Part shown: one piece after another, positions 8,533 to 17,319 of the stretch | Numbering within the stretch: the stretch's first letter is position 1 | How the letters are laid out: the number at the start of each line of letters is the position of its first letter | From: CBHTSZ01 sp966095765 | GTDB lineage: Bacteria > Patescibacteriota > Saccharimonadia > Saccharimonadales > Saccharimonadaceae | Direction of reading: 5' to 3' | NCBI GenBank assembly: GCA_966095765.1 | Contig: CBHTSZ010000002.1 | Location: forward strand, 1 to 64,000 | DNA length: 64,000 nt | Made by a program: the position numbers and the translations under genes | The notes under the pieces: model-generated | Databases searched by the model: none | Seen by the model: only the letters and a program-made list of their open reading frames with translations | What the model was told of the DNA's origin: nothing

Positions 8533-9828
8533 ATGTTAGATATCCGTTTTATCAGAGAGAATGCCGAAACCGTCCAGCAAAATGCCAAGAACAAGGGCTA
8601 CGATGTTGATATCAAAAAACTTTTAGAGCTCGATGACGATCGTCGCACTCTCCAGCAGCAAGTGGATGAGCTGCGCGAAAAGCGGAACGCGAACGCTGCC
8701 AAGATGAAAGGCGGCAAGCCTGAACCTGAGCTTATCGATGAGGGCAAGCGGATCAAGATAGAGCTCGCCGAGCGCGAAGGCTATCTTGCGGCTGTTGATG
8801 CTGAATTTACAGAACTGCTCAAAAAAGTGCCGAATATGGCACATCCTGATGTGCCTGTCGGGGCATCAGAGGATGAAAACGTCGAGGTAAAGACGGTCGG
8901 TGAACTTCCGCAGTTCGATTTTGAGCCAAAGAACCACTTCGAGATTGCCGAGTCAAAGGACTGGCTCGATAAAGAGCGCGCAGCCAAAGTTGCAGGCAGC
9001 CGTTTTGCGTACGTCATGGGCGACATGGTCATGCTGCAACAAGCCATCATCCAGTTCGTCATGAACACGCTGACCGATGAGGCGAAGCTTGCTGAGATCG
9101 CAAAAGACGCTGGCCTCGAAGTCAGTACGCGCCCGTTTGTTCCGGTACTTCCACCGCTCATGATTAAAACCGAGCCGTATGACCAGATGGATCGTCTCCA
9201 GCCGTCAGATGATCGCTACAAGATCGAAGGCGAAGAGCTCTGGCTACAAGGCTCAGCAGAGCACGTACTTGGTAGTATGCACGCTGGCGAAACGTTTGAG
9301 GCATCACAGCTGCCACTCCGCTATGTAGGGTTCGCAACCAGTTTCCGCAAAGAAGCCGGTACCTATGGCAAAGACATGGAAGGCATTATACGTATGCACC
9401 AGTTCGACAAGCTCGAGATGGAGAGCTTTACGACTGCAGCCGATAGCTATAACGAACACCTTTTGTTTGTTGCAATTCAGGAATACCTCCTGGCTGCGCT
9501 CGGTCTTCCGTACCGTGTACTCATGAAGTGCACCGCTGATATCGGCAAGCCAAACGCTCGCGGTGTCGATATGGAAGCCTGGTTGCCAGGACAGGGCAAA
9601 TATCGTGAGACGCACACTGCCGACTATATGACCGACTACCAGGCACGACGCCTCAATACCCGTGTTCGAACGGATGACGGTCTTGAGCTGATTCACACTA
9701 ACGACGCCACTGCTTTCGCGCTCGGACGTGCGATGGTCGCGATCATCGAAAACTACCAAACCGCTGACGGAAACGTCACAGTCCCTGAAGTCCTCCGACC
9801 GTACCTTGGCGGCCGCACGCAGCTTTAG
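8533..9828 (+). CDS. serS: Seryl-tRNA synthetase
   Basis: This 431-aa class II enzyme charges tRNA-Ser. The N-terminal antiparallel coiled-coil arm that contacts the long variable arm of the tRNA occupies about 30-100 (DDRRTLQQQVDELREKRN). The catalytic core has motif 2 (TSFRKEAGTYGKDMEGIIRMHQF) and motif 3 (NDATAFALGRAMVAIIENYQ) in standard positions. The transcript appears leaderless. It is a stand-alone gene downstream of a convergent pair. Confidence 0.96.
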   Translation: MLDIRFIRENAETVQQNAKNKGYDVDIKKLLELDDDRRTLQQQVDELREKRNANAAKMKGGKPEPELIDEGKRIKIELAEREGYLAAVDAEFTELLKKVPNMAHPDVPVGASEDENVEVKTVGELPQFDFEPKNHFEIAESKDWLDKERAAKVAGSRFAYVMGDMVMLQQAIIQFVMNTLTDEAKLAEIAKDAGLEVSTRPFVPVLPPLMIKTEPYDQMDRLQPSDDRYKIEGEELWLQGSAEHVLGSMHAGETFEASQLPLRYVGFATSFRKEAGTYGKDMEGIIRMHQFDKLEMESFTTAADSYNEHLLFVAIQEYLLAALGLPYRVLMKCTADIGKPNARGVDMEAWLPGQGKYRETHTADYMTDYQARRLNTRVRTDDGLELIHTNDATAFALGRAMVAIIENYQTADGNVTVPEVLRPYLGGRTQL

Positions 9829-9867
9829 AATGGTACAATAGAAGTACACAAGCGAAAGGGGGTTGAA

Positions 9868-10251
9868 ATGATCCACGCTATCAACGTAACCGGAGTCCGC
9901 TACACTCCAGACGAACTCACAAAACGGTACGTTCGCAAAAAGATTGGCTCGCTCGACAGGTACCTTTCTCGCCACACTCGAAAGTCCGCCTCCGTTGACA
10001 TCAGGCTCAAAGAGGTGAACCGTGCCCACGGCAATAAGTATGAGTGTGATGTCGTGATGCATCTGCCGGAAGCTACGATTACCGCAAAGGATTCAACGAT
10101 GAATATGCTTGCTGCGGTTGATATTGTCGAGGAAAAGCTTCGCTCGCAACTCAAGAAATACCACGACACCCGCAAAGATCATCGTGGTCGCCACGACCTC
10201 CTTGGTCGGCTCAAGCGACGCATCTATCGTCCGTCACTCGAAACCGAGTAA
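9868..10251 (+). CDS. hpf: Ribosome hibernation/stability factor, short HPF type
   Basis: A 127-aa protein of the HPF/YfiA (RaiA) family, which binds the small subunit decoding channel and inactivates ribosomes in slow growth. The beta-alpha-beta core is visible, with DVVMHLPEATITAKDSTMNMLAAVDIVEEKL typical of the family; the C-terminus is very basic. The long-HPF dimerisation domain is absent. A TACAAT box and a GAAAGGGGG ribosome site precede the ATG. A strong terminator separates it from secA, the same neighbour as in many Firmicutes. Confidence 0.9.
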   Translation: MIHAINVTGVRYTPDELTKRYVRKKIGSLDRYLSRHTRKSASVDIRLKEVNRAHGNKYECDVVMHLPEATITAKDSTMNMLAAVDIVEEKLRSQLKKYHDTRKDHRGRHDLLGRLKRRIYRPSLETE

Positions 10252-10266
10252 GCAGGAACCCTTGCC

Positions 10267-10299
10267 AAAGCCCGATTATTCCAGTCGGGCTTTATTTTT
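10267..10299 (+). terminator. Intrinsic terminator after hpf
   Basis: A perfect 9-bp stem (AAAGCCCGA / TCGGGCTTT, 10267-10275 with 10285-10293) with a 9-base loop, followed by TTTATTTTTA. Confidence 0.9.
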
Positions 10300-10366
10300 A
10301 CCCCCGTAAGGCGGTATACTGGTATGAGTTTCACTAGACTGATAAATGTGAGGGAAAAGCATACCT

Positions 10367-12973
10367 ATGAAACAGGCACTAACTAAAGTGTTTGGCGATC
10401 CGCAGGCTCGTATCATCAAGCGGCTGAAAAAACGCGTTGAAACGATCAACAATCTTGCCGACAAATACCATGAAATGAAGACTCCGGATCTCAAGAAACA
10501 GACCGAAGTTCTCAAAAAACGTCTTGAGAAAAAGGGGACGACACTCGACGACATCCTGCCGGATGCATTTGCGCTCGTGCGTGAAGCCGGTGACCGTGTG
10601 CTCGGCATGCGGCATTTTGACGTGCAACTGATCGCCGGTATGGCGCTGCACGAAGGCAACGTGGCCGAGATGAAAACCGGTGAAGGTAAGACGCTTATGG
10701 CGACTTTGCCCGTATACCTGAATGCACTTAGCGGCAAGGGTGTTCACGTCGTGACTGTTAACGACTACCTAGCACAACGTGACGCCGGTTGGATGGGTGA
10801 GCTCTACGCCTACCTCGGTATGACAACGGGTGTCATCATCAACGACGCAAGCTACCTCTTTGACGCCAAGTACGACAACGAGCTGCACACTGATCCACGG
10901 ATGAAGCGGCTTCGACCAGTGAGTCGTAAAGAGGCTTACGCTGCCGATATTACCTACGGTACGAACAACGAGTTTGGCTTCGACTATCTGCGCGACAACA
11001 TGGTGAACGACAAAGAACTGCTCCGTCAGCGCGAGCTTAACTTTGCGATCGTGGACGAGGTTGACTCAATCCTCATCGACGAAGCCCGTACGCCGCTTAT
11101 CATCAGTGCTCCTGCTATGGAGAACCCTGAACTCTACCAGAAGTTCGCGAGTGTGGCGAAGAGTCTCAAACCTGAACACTATGTCTTGGATGAAAAGCGC
11201 AAGAGCGTCAGCCTCACCGATGAAGGTGTCGACAAGATCGAAAAGATGCTTGGCATCAAGAATCTCTACAGCCCTGAGCATGTCCGCAGCGTGTACCACA
11301 TGGACCAAGCCCTCAAGGCGCAGACACTATTTAAACGCGATAAAGACTATGTTGTTGCAACCGACGGTGAAGTCGTTATCGTTGACGAGTTTACCGGTCG
11401 TCTTATGCACGGTCGCCGTTACAATGAGGGTCTCCACCAGGCGATCGAAGCCAAGGAAGCGGTCACGGTCCAGCAGGAAAGCCAGACGCTTGCCACCATT
11501 TCCTTCCAGAACTACTTCCGTCTCTACAACAAGCTGAGCGGTATGACCGGTACGGCGTTTACTGAAGCCGAAGAATTCCAACAGATCTACGGCCTCGACG
11601 TGATTCAAATTCCGGCAAACCGTCCGATCCAGCGTATCGACCGTCAGGACAAGATCTTTAAGACGGAAGCGGGTAAGATCAAGGCGCTTGTCGAAGACGT
11701 TAAGCGATTCAACGAAGAGGGCCGTCCGGTGTTGATCGGTTCTGCGAGCATCGCAAAGAACGAGCTGATCTCACGTGCACTCAAAAAAGCGGGTATCAAG
11801 CACGAACTCCTCAATGCCAAGAACAATGAGCGTGAGGCGGAAATCGTTGCGCGCGCTGGTGAAAAGGGTGCAGTGACGCTCGCGACCAACATCGCTGGCC
11901 GTGGTACTGACATCGTACTCGGCGAAGGCGTTAAGGAACTTGGCGGTCTCGTGGTGCTCGGTTCTGAGCGTCATGAAGCCCGACGTATCGACAACCAGCT
12001 TCGTGGTCGTGGTGGACGTCAGGGTGATCCAGGTATGACACAGTTCTATGTGAGCACCGAGGATGACCTCATGCGCATTTTCCAGGGTGAGCGTATCGCT
12101 GCGCTCATGGATCGTTTGGGTGTCGAGGATGACATGCCGATCGAGAACCGTGCGGTGAGCAAGACACTTGAGTCAGCACAGAAGCGTGTCGAGGGCTACA
12201 ACTACGACACCCGAAAGAACGTCGTGCAGTACGACAACGTCATTAACCGTCACCGTAAGGTCGTGTACAAGGTTCGTCGCGAGATTCTCGACGGCGAGGA
12301 CATCAAGCCCGAGATTGAACGTCTGATCGAAGCGAAGCTTCGTGACATCACGATCATACCTGCAAAAAACAACCAGAAGTTCATCGAAGAGTTCGAGAGC
12401 ATCATCCCTCTCAAGACTGAAACGATCAAAAAGATCGGTGAAGAGAAGCGTGACAAGTCACGTCTCGAAGCCGCTCAGAAGGCCGTCAAAGCTTTCTACA
12501 CTCAAAAGGAAAAGGAACTCACTACTGAGGTTATGCGCGGCGTTGAGCGCGAGATTTACCTGCAAGTACTTGATCTCCTCTGGATGCAGCACCTCGAGAA
12601 CATGCAGCACCTCCGCGAGGGTATTCACTGGCGATCAGTTGGTCAGCGTGATCCGCTCGTTGAGTATCGCCAAGAGTCACAGAAGCTTTTCGAAAGCCTT
12701 CAGGCAACCCTTCGCGATGAGGTGCTTCGGGCTATCTTCCACGTCCACAAACACGAAGTAAACCCAGAGAAGGTGACTGATACGCACTATGACTCAGAGC
12801 TTACCGCTGCTGCTAAGAGCTCGGTTGAGCGTGGTGTAAACGAAGCTGGTTTGCCAACGATCCACTCAGAGGATGAATTCAAAGTAAAGAAAACGCCGAC
12901 CGGCACCGGTAAGAAAAAGACTGCAGCTAAGAAGAAGCGTAAATCAGCACGAGCCGCCCGCAAGCGACACTAG
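10367..12973 (+). CDS. secA: Preprotein translocase ATPase SecA
   Basis: This 868-aa motor drives secretion through SecYEG. Walker A is MKTGEGKT (Lys108) and the DEAD-like box is IVDEVDSILIDEARTPL. The preprotein cross-linking domain and second nucleotide domain (NIAGRGTDIVLGEGV, RGRGGRQGDPG) are intact. The usual zinc-binding C-terminus is replaced by a lysine/arginine-rich tail that could bind lipid or the ribosome. A TATACT box near 10315 leaves a leader of about 45 bases with GAGGG before the ATG. Confidence 0.98.
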   Translation: MKQALTKVFGDPQARIIKRLKKRVETINNLADKYHEMKTPDLKKQTEVLKKRLEKKGTTLDDILPDAFALVREAGDRVLGMRHFDVQLIAGMALHEGNVAEMKTGEGKTLMATLPVYLNALSGKGVHVVTVNDYLAQRDAGWMGELYAYLGMTTGVIINDASYLFDAKYDNELHTDPRMKRLRPVSRKEAYAADITYGTNNEFGFDYLRDNMVNDKELLRQRELNFAIVDEVDSILIDEARTPLIISAPAMENPELYQKFASVAKSLKPEHYVLDEKRKSVSLTDEGVDKIEKMLGIKNLYSPEHVRSVYHMDQALKAQTLFKRDKDYVVATDGEVVIVDEFTGRLMHGRRYNEGLHQAIEAKEAVTVQQESQTLATISFQNYFRLYNKLSGMTGTAFTEAEEFQQIYGLDVIQIPANRPIQRIDRQDKIFKTEAGKIKALVEDVKRFNEEGRPVLIGSASIAKNELISRALKKAGIKHELLNAKNNEREAEIVARAGEKGAVTLATNIAGRGTDIVLGEGVKELGGLVVLGSERHEARRIDNQLRGRGGRQGDPGMTQFYVSTEDDLMRIFQGERIAALMDRLGVEDDMPIENRAVSKTLESAQKRVEGYNYDTRKNVVQYDNVINRHRKVVYKVRREILDGEDIKPEIERLIEAKLRDITIIPAKNNQKFIEEFESIIPLKTETIKKIGEEKRDKSRLEAAQKAVKAFYTQKEKELTTEVMRGVEREIYLQVLDLLWMQHLENMQHLREGIHWRSVGQRDPLVEYRQESQKLFESLQATLRDEVLRAIFHVHKHEVNPEKVTDTHYDSELTAAAKSSVERGVNEAGLPTIHSEDEFKVKKTPTGTGKKKTAAKKKRKSARAARKRH

Positions 12974-12982
12974 AGGTTAGGT

Positions 12983-14272
12983 ATGAAGCACACAGTACAC
13001 GAAGTCACCCTCAAGAATGGTTCCAGGGGACTGCTCATCGATATTCCCGGCGCCACGGTTATGAGTTTTCAGTTCCACTTCCGAGCGGGCAATCGATTTG
13101 TTCGCAGTGCCGACATTGAGCAGGCGGCGCACATCATGGAGCACATGGCTTTTGGCGCAAATGCCCAGTTTAAGGATGGTCATGCGTATGAGGCTGAGTT
13201 CACGAAGAACGGTGCCTATCACAACGCCTATACGTCCGACCACAGTATGGTGTATCTCAGTGACTGTGCTGACTTTGAGTGGGACCGCATCCTCGAGCTC
13301 AAGCAGGTAGCGATCACAAAGCCACGCTTCAACGAAGAAGAGTTGCGCGCCGAAGCGGGGAATGTGCGAAACGAGCTCAATGGCTATCTCAACAAACAGA
13401 CACGGCTCTTATGGCCGAAGATGCAGCAAGTCCTGGGAGAGGCAACACTTACCTATCCTGAGGCTATCAAGACGATCTCGAATGTCACGCTTCGTGATAT
13501 TCGCGAGCACTACAACCGAACGCACACGAGCGAGAATATGCGCTTCATTATTGCGGGTCGCATGTACCGTCGCAAAAAGCGTCTCATCGAGATGCTTGAG
13601 AGCTGGGAGCTACCTAGGGGTGATCGTCTCGCAATCCCGATCGACGAAGTACATAGTGCTGATCCGTTCTTGATCCGCCGTAAGGAGTCGACCAACATCA
13701 CCTTCGGCTGGTCGATGGTCGTACCGCGACGATTGAGCGACATGGAGCTTGATGCAATGAGCTCGGTGAACCATATCTTGACTGGTACGATGCACTCCCG
13801 TATCTTTGGTGCTGCCCGGAAGGCTGGGCTCGCGTACGGTATCTTTTCCGAGACAACTGCCAATGAACACGCAAGTAGTTGGGACTTTGGCGCCGAGGTG
13901 AACCTCGATACGATCGAACCGCTGTTTGATATCATCGTGCGCGAAGTGAAGGCGGTGCTCGCTGGTGATATTACCGAGGAAGAGATTGAGCTTGCGAAGC
14001 AATATGGTGTCGGGCGCCATCAGATGGGCGCGCAGACGGTTGGTCAGATCAACCGCTGGTACGCTGACCGTTATTTCTTTGATGGGCATATCGATAACTA
14101 CGACAACCGGCCGGCTGCAATCAACGCGGTCACAAAACGAAGGATCGTTGAAACGGCTCGTGAGTTCATCAACGCAAACTGTTGGCTGCTCGGGGGTGTT
14201 GGAAGCGGCGATAAGGCGCTCATGGACCGCCTCAATGCCAAGCTTGCCGCGCTCTTTGAAGAAACGCGGTAA
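12983..14272 (+). CDS. M16 family zinc metallopeptidase
   Basis: A 429-aa M16B-type protein. The inverted zinc motif HxxEH is present (His50-Ile-Met-Glu53-His54), with the expected downstream acidic segment RAEAGNVRNELNGYL providing the third ligand. No signal peptide is seen, so it is probably cytoplasmic and degrades peptides. The second half is a weaker, non-catalytic copy of the fold. It starts nine bases after secA with GAGGTTAGGT upstream, so the two are likely co-transcribed. Confidence 0.9.
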   Translation: MKHTVHEVTLKNGSRGLLIDIPGATVMSFQFHFRAGNRFVRSADIEQAAHIMEHMAFGANAQFKDGHAYEAEFTKNGAYHNAYTSDHSMVYLSDCADFEWDRILELKQVAITKPRFNEEELRAEAGNVRNELNGYLNKQTRLLWPKMQQVLGEATLTYPEAIKTISNVTLRDIREHYNRTHTSENMRFIIAGRMYRRKKRLIEMLESWELPRGDRLAIPIDEVHSADPFLIRRKESTNITFGWSMVVPRRLSDMELDAMSSVNHILTGTMHSRIFGAARKAGLAYGIFSETTANEHASSWDFGAEVNLDTIEPLFDIIVREVKAVLAGDITEEEIELAKQYGVGRHQMGAQTVGQINRWYADRYFFDGHIDNYDNRPAAINAVTKRRIVETAREFINANCWLLGGVGSGDKALMDRLNAKLAALFEETR

Positions 14273-14281
14273 TATAGAGGC

Positions 14282-14431
14282 ATGAAGGCTGCAATTGCAG
14301 GGTATGGCGTCGAAGAGAATACATTTTTTATTCAAAATGTAACTCTGTTAGAGAGGCCTGCTTTACGCCATTTAGGCGAGCATGACTTTAAAGATGTCTG
14401 TATCGCATCTGCCATCGTGGAGGCGCTCTAA
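14282..14431 (+). CDS. Possible micro-protein, 49 aa
   Basis: A short frame fills the space between the M16 gene and prfB exactly. It has an AGAGG site before its ATG and stops two bases before the prfB start. The first residues (MKAAIAGYGVE) resemble the nucleotide-binding N-terminus of Mur ligases such as MurD, but the resemblance ends there. It could be a real leader-type protein, a remnant of a lost ligase gene, or a chance frame. Confidence 0.4.
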   Translation: MKAAIAGYGVEENTFFIQNVTLLERPALRHLGEHDFKDVCIASAIVEAL

Positions 14432-14433
14432 CG

Positions 14434-15510
14434 ATGCAGCCACTCCGACAAAAGCTCACCGAACTTAGCGATCAGCTCGACGCAGCGTATGAGCGGCTTC
14501 AGTTGGAAGCAAAGGAGCGGGAGCTCACTGCGCTTGATGACCAACTCGCCGAACCGGATGTCTGGCGCAATCCCGCTCAGGCCGAGCAGCTCAGTAAACA
14601 AGCAGCTAGCTTACGCCAAACCATTGAGCCCTGGCAACTGCTCATTACCCAGGTGGCTGATAGTGCCGAGCTGCTTGAACTCGGCGACGATTCGATGCTC
14701 CCTGAACTTACCGAGCAGATCGACCATCTTGTCTCCGAATACGAACGACTCAAGAAAGACCTGTTAATTCAGGGTGAATATGATGATCACGCTGCGATCT
14801 TGAAGCTCAGTGCTGGCGCTGGTGGAACTGATGCGCAGGATTGGACGGAAATGCTGGAGCGTATGTACCTGCGCTGGGCTGAAAAAGCCGGCATGAAGAC
14901 TGAACTTATCGAACGCTCAACTGGTGAAGAAGCTGGTATCAAGAGTGCGACCTACAGCGTGAGCGGACCATTCGCATACGGCAAGCTGCAGAGCGAACAT
15001 GGCGTTCACCGTCTCGTCCGCCTCAGCCCGTTCAATAGCGACAACCTCCGCCAGACTAGTTTTGCGCTCGTTGAGGTAATGCCAGAGATCGATGCCCCCG
15101 AGGAAGTTGAGCTTGACGATAAAGACCTCAAGATCGATGTCTACCGCGCAGGTGGCCACGGCGGCCAATCAGTCAACACGACAGACTCTGCGGTCCGTAT
15201 CACGCACCTGCCAACCAACACGGTCGTGGCCATCCAAAATGAGCGCTCGCAACTCCAGAACAAAGAAACGGCGATGAAGATACTCCGCTCTAAACTCGCG
15301 CAAATGCAGATGGAGCAACATGCCGAATCTCTCAGTGAACTAAGGGCAGGCGAATCAGCCAGCTGGGGCAACCAGATCCGCAACTACGTCCTCCATCCAT
15401 ACACCATGGTCAAAGATACACGCACCAAATACGAAGATCGTGACGCTGGCGGAGTACTGGACGGCAAGCTCGATGGGTTTATCGACGCCTACCTCGAAAG
15501 CCATCACTAA
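14434..15510 (+). CDS. prfB: Peptide chain release factor 2
   Basis: This 358-aa factor releases proteins at UGA and UAA. The stop-codon recognition tripeptide is SPF (198-200), diagnostic of RF2 rather than RF1, and the catalytic GGQ is at 243-245 (RAGGHGGQSVNTTDS). The frame is continuous: the programmed +1 frameshift site found near codon 25 of many prfB genes is absent. The ATG follows GTGGAGG. The presence of RF2 supports UGA being a stop codon here. Confidence 0.97.
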   Translation: MQPLRQKLTELSDQLDAAYERLQLEAKERELTALDDQLAEPDVWRNPAQAEQLSKQAASLRQTIEPWQLLITQVADSAELLELGDDSMLPELTEQIDHLVSEYERLKKDLLIQGEYDDHAAILKLSAGAGGTDAQDWTEMLERMYLRWAEKAGMKTELIERSTGEEAGIKSATYSVSGPFAYGKLQSEHGVHRLVRLSPFNSDNLRQTSFALVEVMPEIDAPEEVELDDKDLKIDVYRAGGHGGQSVNTTDSAVRITHLPTNTVVAIQNERSQLQNKETAMKILRSKLAQMQMEQHAESLSELRAGESASWGNQIRNYVLHPYTMVKDTRTKYEDRDAGGVLDGKLDGFIDAYLESHH

Positions 15511-15573
15511 ACCTGACTTTTTGTAAGCAACGCCATATCTTTCCGTACCCCTTGTGGTAAAATTGGTTAAGTA

Positions 15574-16257
15574 ATGATACTGCTTGACCGCGTAACAAAA
15601 ACCTATAGCAAGGAGGGGACGCCGGCGCTGAACCGGGTGTCTTTGCATATCGAACCAAAGGAGTTCGTTATCATCGTTGGTACCTCAGGTGCAGGTAAGT
15701 CGACGCTCCTCAAGCTCCTGACCCGTGAAGAGAAGCCAACCAGTGGTAAGATCGTCGTCGGCGGCATTGACTACGACACGCTCAAAGACAAGCACGTGCC
15801 GCTGCTGCGCCGTAAGATCGGTGTGGTTTTCCAGGATTTCAAGCTGTTGCCGCAGCGCACCGTCTTTGAGAACGTCGCGTTTGCACTCGAGATCGCCGGT
15901 ATGACCAACCGTGAGATCCGCTCAACGGTTCCAAAGGTCATCGAACTTGTCGGCCTCACGGGCAAGGAAAAGAAGTTCCCGCACCAGCTGAGTGGTGGTG
16001 AACGTCAGCGTGTGGCGATCGCTCGTGCAGTCGTGCGTCAGCCAAAGATCCTCATCGCTGACGAGCCGACCGGCAACCTTGACCCGAAGCACAGCTGGGA
16101 TATCGTCCGACTTCTTGAAAAGATCAACCGCTACGGTACAACCGTGCTACTCACGACCCACAACGTCGAGATCGTCAACCGCCTCAAGCGCCGCGTGATT
16201 ACTATCGACCACGGCAAGGTAACTGCCGATCAAGCACAGGGAAGGTATAAGCAGTAA
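15574..16257 (+). CDS. ftsE: Cell division ATP-binding protein FtsE
   Basis: This 227-aa ABC ATPase partners with FtsX at the divisome and powers activation of peptidoglycan hydrolases. Walker A is GTSGAGKST (36-44), the signature LSGGERQ is at 139-145 and Walker B with its catalytic Glu is ILIADEPTGNLD. A TAAAAT box ends ten bases before the ATG, and no ribosome site is obvious. The stop codon overlaps the ftsX start (TAATG). Confidence 0.96.
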   Translation: MILLDRVTKTYSKEGTPALNRVSLHIEPKEFVIIVGTSGAGKSTLLKLLTREEKPTSGKIVVGGIDYDTLKDKHVPLLRRKIGVVFQDFKLLPQRTVFENVAFALEIAGMTNREIRSTVPKVIELVGLTGKEKKFPHQLSGGERQRVAIARAVVRQPKILIADEPTGNLDPKHSWDIVRLLEKINRYGTTVLLTTHNVEIVNRLKRRVITIDHGKVTADQAQGRYKQ

Positions 16258-17246
16258 TGGCATCCGGAAGAGATATGAAATCCCGCCTCGGCGGCAACCA
16301 GCGTCTACGACGCCGTTGGTTAACGTGGCTGCGCATGACACGCTACGGTGCCAATAACTTTACGCGTAACGCCTGGCTGACAACTGCAGCCACCGCTGTG
16401 ATGACGATCACGCTCCTCATCATCTTTATGACGTTCATCGCTCGCCAGGCACTCGCCAGTACCGTCGACGAGTTGCGTCAGAAAGTCGATATCTCGATAT
16501 ACCTACGAAACGACATCAAAGACAATGAGGTCAAAGAAGTTATCGGCAAGTTTGAGGCCACCGAGAACGTTGAGAGTGTGCGCTACATCAACATCGACGA
16601 GGCGAAGCAAACGTATATCGATCAGAACAAGCCATCTGCAGAGCAGCTTCAGGCTATCTCCGAGCTGCCGGTCACGCCGTTCTTCCCGAGTCTTCGTGTC
16701 ATCATCAAGGACCCGAACAATACGAGTGCGCTGGCGAACCTGGTTGCGAACGACGACACCGTCAAAGAGGCGCTGCACCCTGATCCAAAACGCGCCCCGA
16801 GCTTTAGTGGTGAGAAAAAGAAAGTCATCGAGACTATCAGCAAGTGGACCGCATTTGCAGAGCGGGGTGGCCTGATCGCTGCAGTCGTCTTTATCGCGAT
16901 CTCGATGCTCATTATCTTTAACACGATCCGTATGGCGATCTTTAACCGCAAAGAAGAGATCCAGATGATGAAACTTATCGGCGCTGACAAGGGCTTTATC
17001 CGTGGACCATTCGTGGTCGAGGCAGTGATGTACGGTTTCGTCGCTGCGCTTATCGCAACTGCAATCGGTTACGCGCTGCTGTATTCTGCTGAAAAACCGC
17101 TGTCTAACTACGGTATCGCTATCGGCGCGACTCTCGACACTCTCACTCTCTTCGTACCTCTTGTATTGATCGTTATGATTGCGATCGGTGCATTTATCGG
17201 TATTCTGTCCTCGCGGCTGGCTGTGCGTAGATATCTAAAAGTATAA
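16257..17246 (+). CDS. ftsX: Cell division protein FtsX
   Basis: A 329-aa permease-like subunit of the FtsEX complex. It has a basic cytoplasmic N-terminus, a first membrane segment near 45-65, a large extracytoplasmic domain (about 70-195) and three more membrane segments in the C-terminal half (AAVVFIAISMLIIF and beyond). The extracellular loop would touch the hydrolase encoded next. The start overlaps ftsE by one base, so the two are translationally coupled. Confidence 0.93.
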   Translation: MASGRDMKSRLGGNQRLRRRWLTWLRMTRYGANNFTRNAWLTTAATAVMTITLLIIFMTFIARQALASTVDELRQKVDISIYLRNDIKDNEVKEVIGKFEATENVESVRYINIDEAKQTYIDQNKPSAEQLQAISELPVTPFFPSLRVIIKDPNNTSALANLVANDDTVKEALHPDPKRAPSFSGEKKKVIETISKWTAFAERGGLIAAVVFIAISMLIIFNTIRMAIFNRKEEIQMMKLIGADKGFIRGPFVVEAVMYGFVAALIATAIGYALLYSAEKPLSNYGIAIGATLDTLTLFVPLVLIVMIAIGAFIGILSSRLAVRRYLKV

Positions 17247-17277
17247 GTAGCACGGGCAACTTGTAAGCGTAAGCGTA

Positions 17278-17306
17278 TTGACACGCACGCATGACCATGC
17301 TACGGT
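17278..17306 (+). promoter_or_regulatory. Promoter of the PcsB-like gene
   Basis: A consensus -35 TTGACA (17278-17283) is followed after 17 bases by TACGGT (17301-17306) in the extended context CATGCTACGGT. The TTG could be misread as an upstream start codon in frame with the gene. Confidence 0.7.
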
Positions 17307-17319
17307 AGGAGTAATCGCT

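Noticed and set aside
14434..14520. Programmed frameshift in prfB
   Set aside because: The frame is continuous from ATG to stop, with no in-frame TGA or slippery CTT TGA site near codon 25.
17278..17319. TTG start adding 14 residues to the PcsB-like protein
   Set aside because: The TTG is the first part of a consensus -35 TTGACA. The ATG at 17320 has GGTAGGAG and gives a proper signal peptide.
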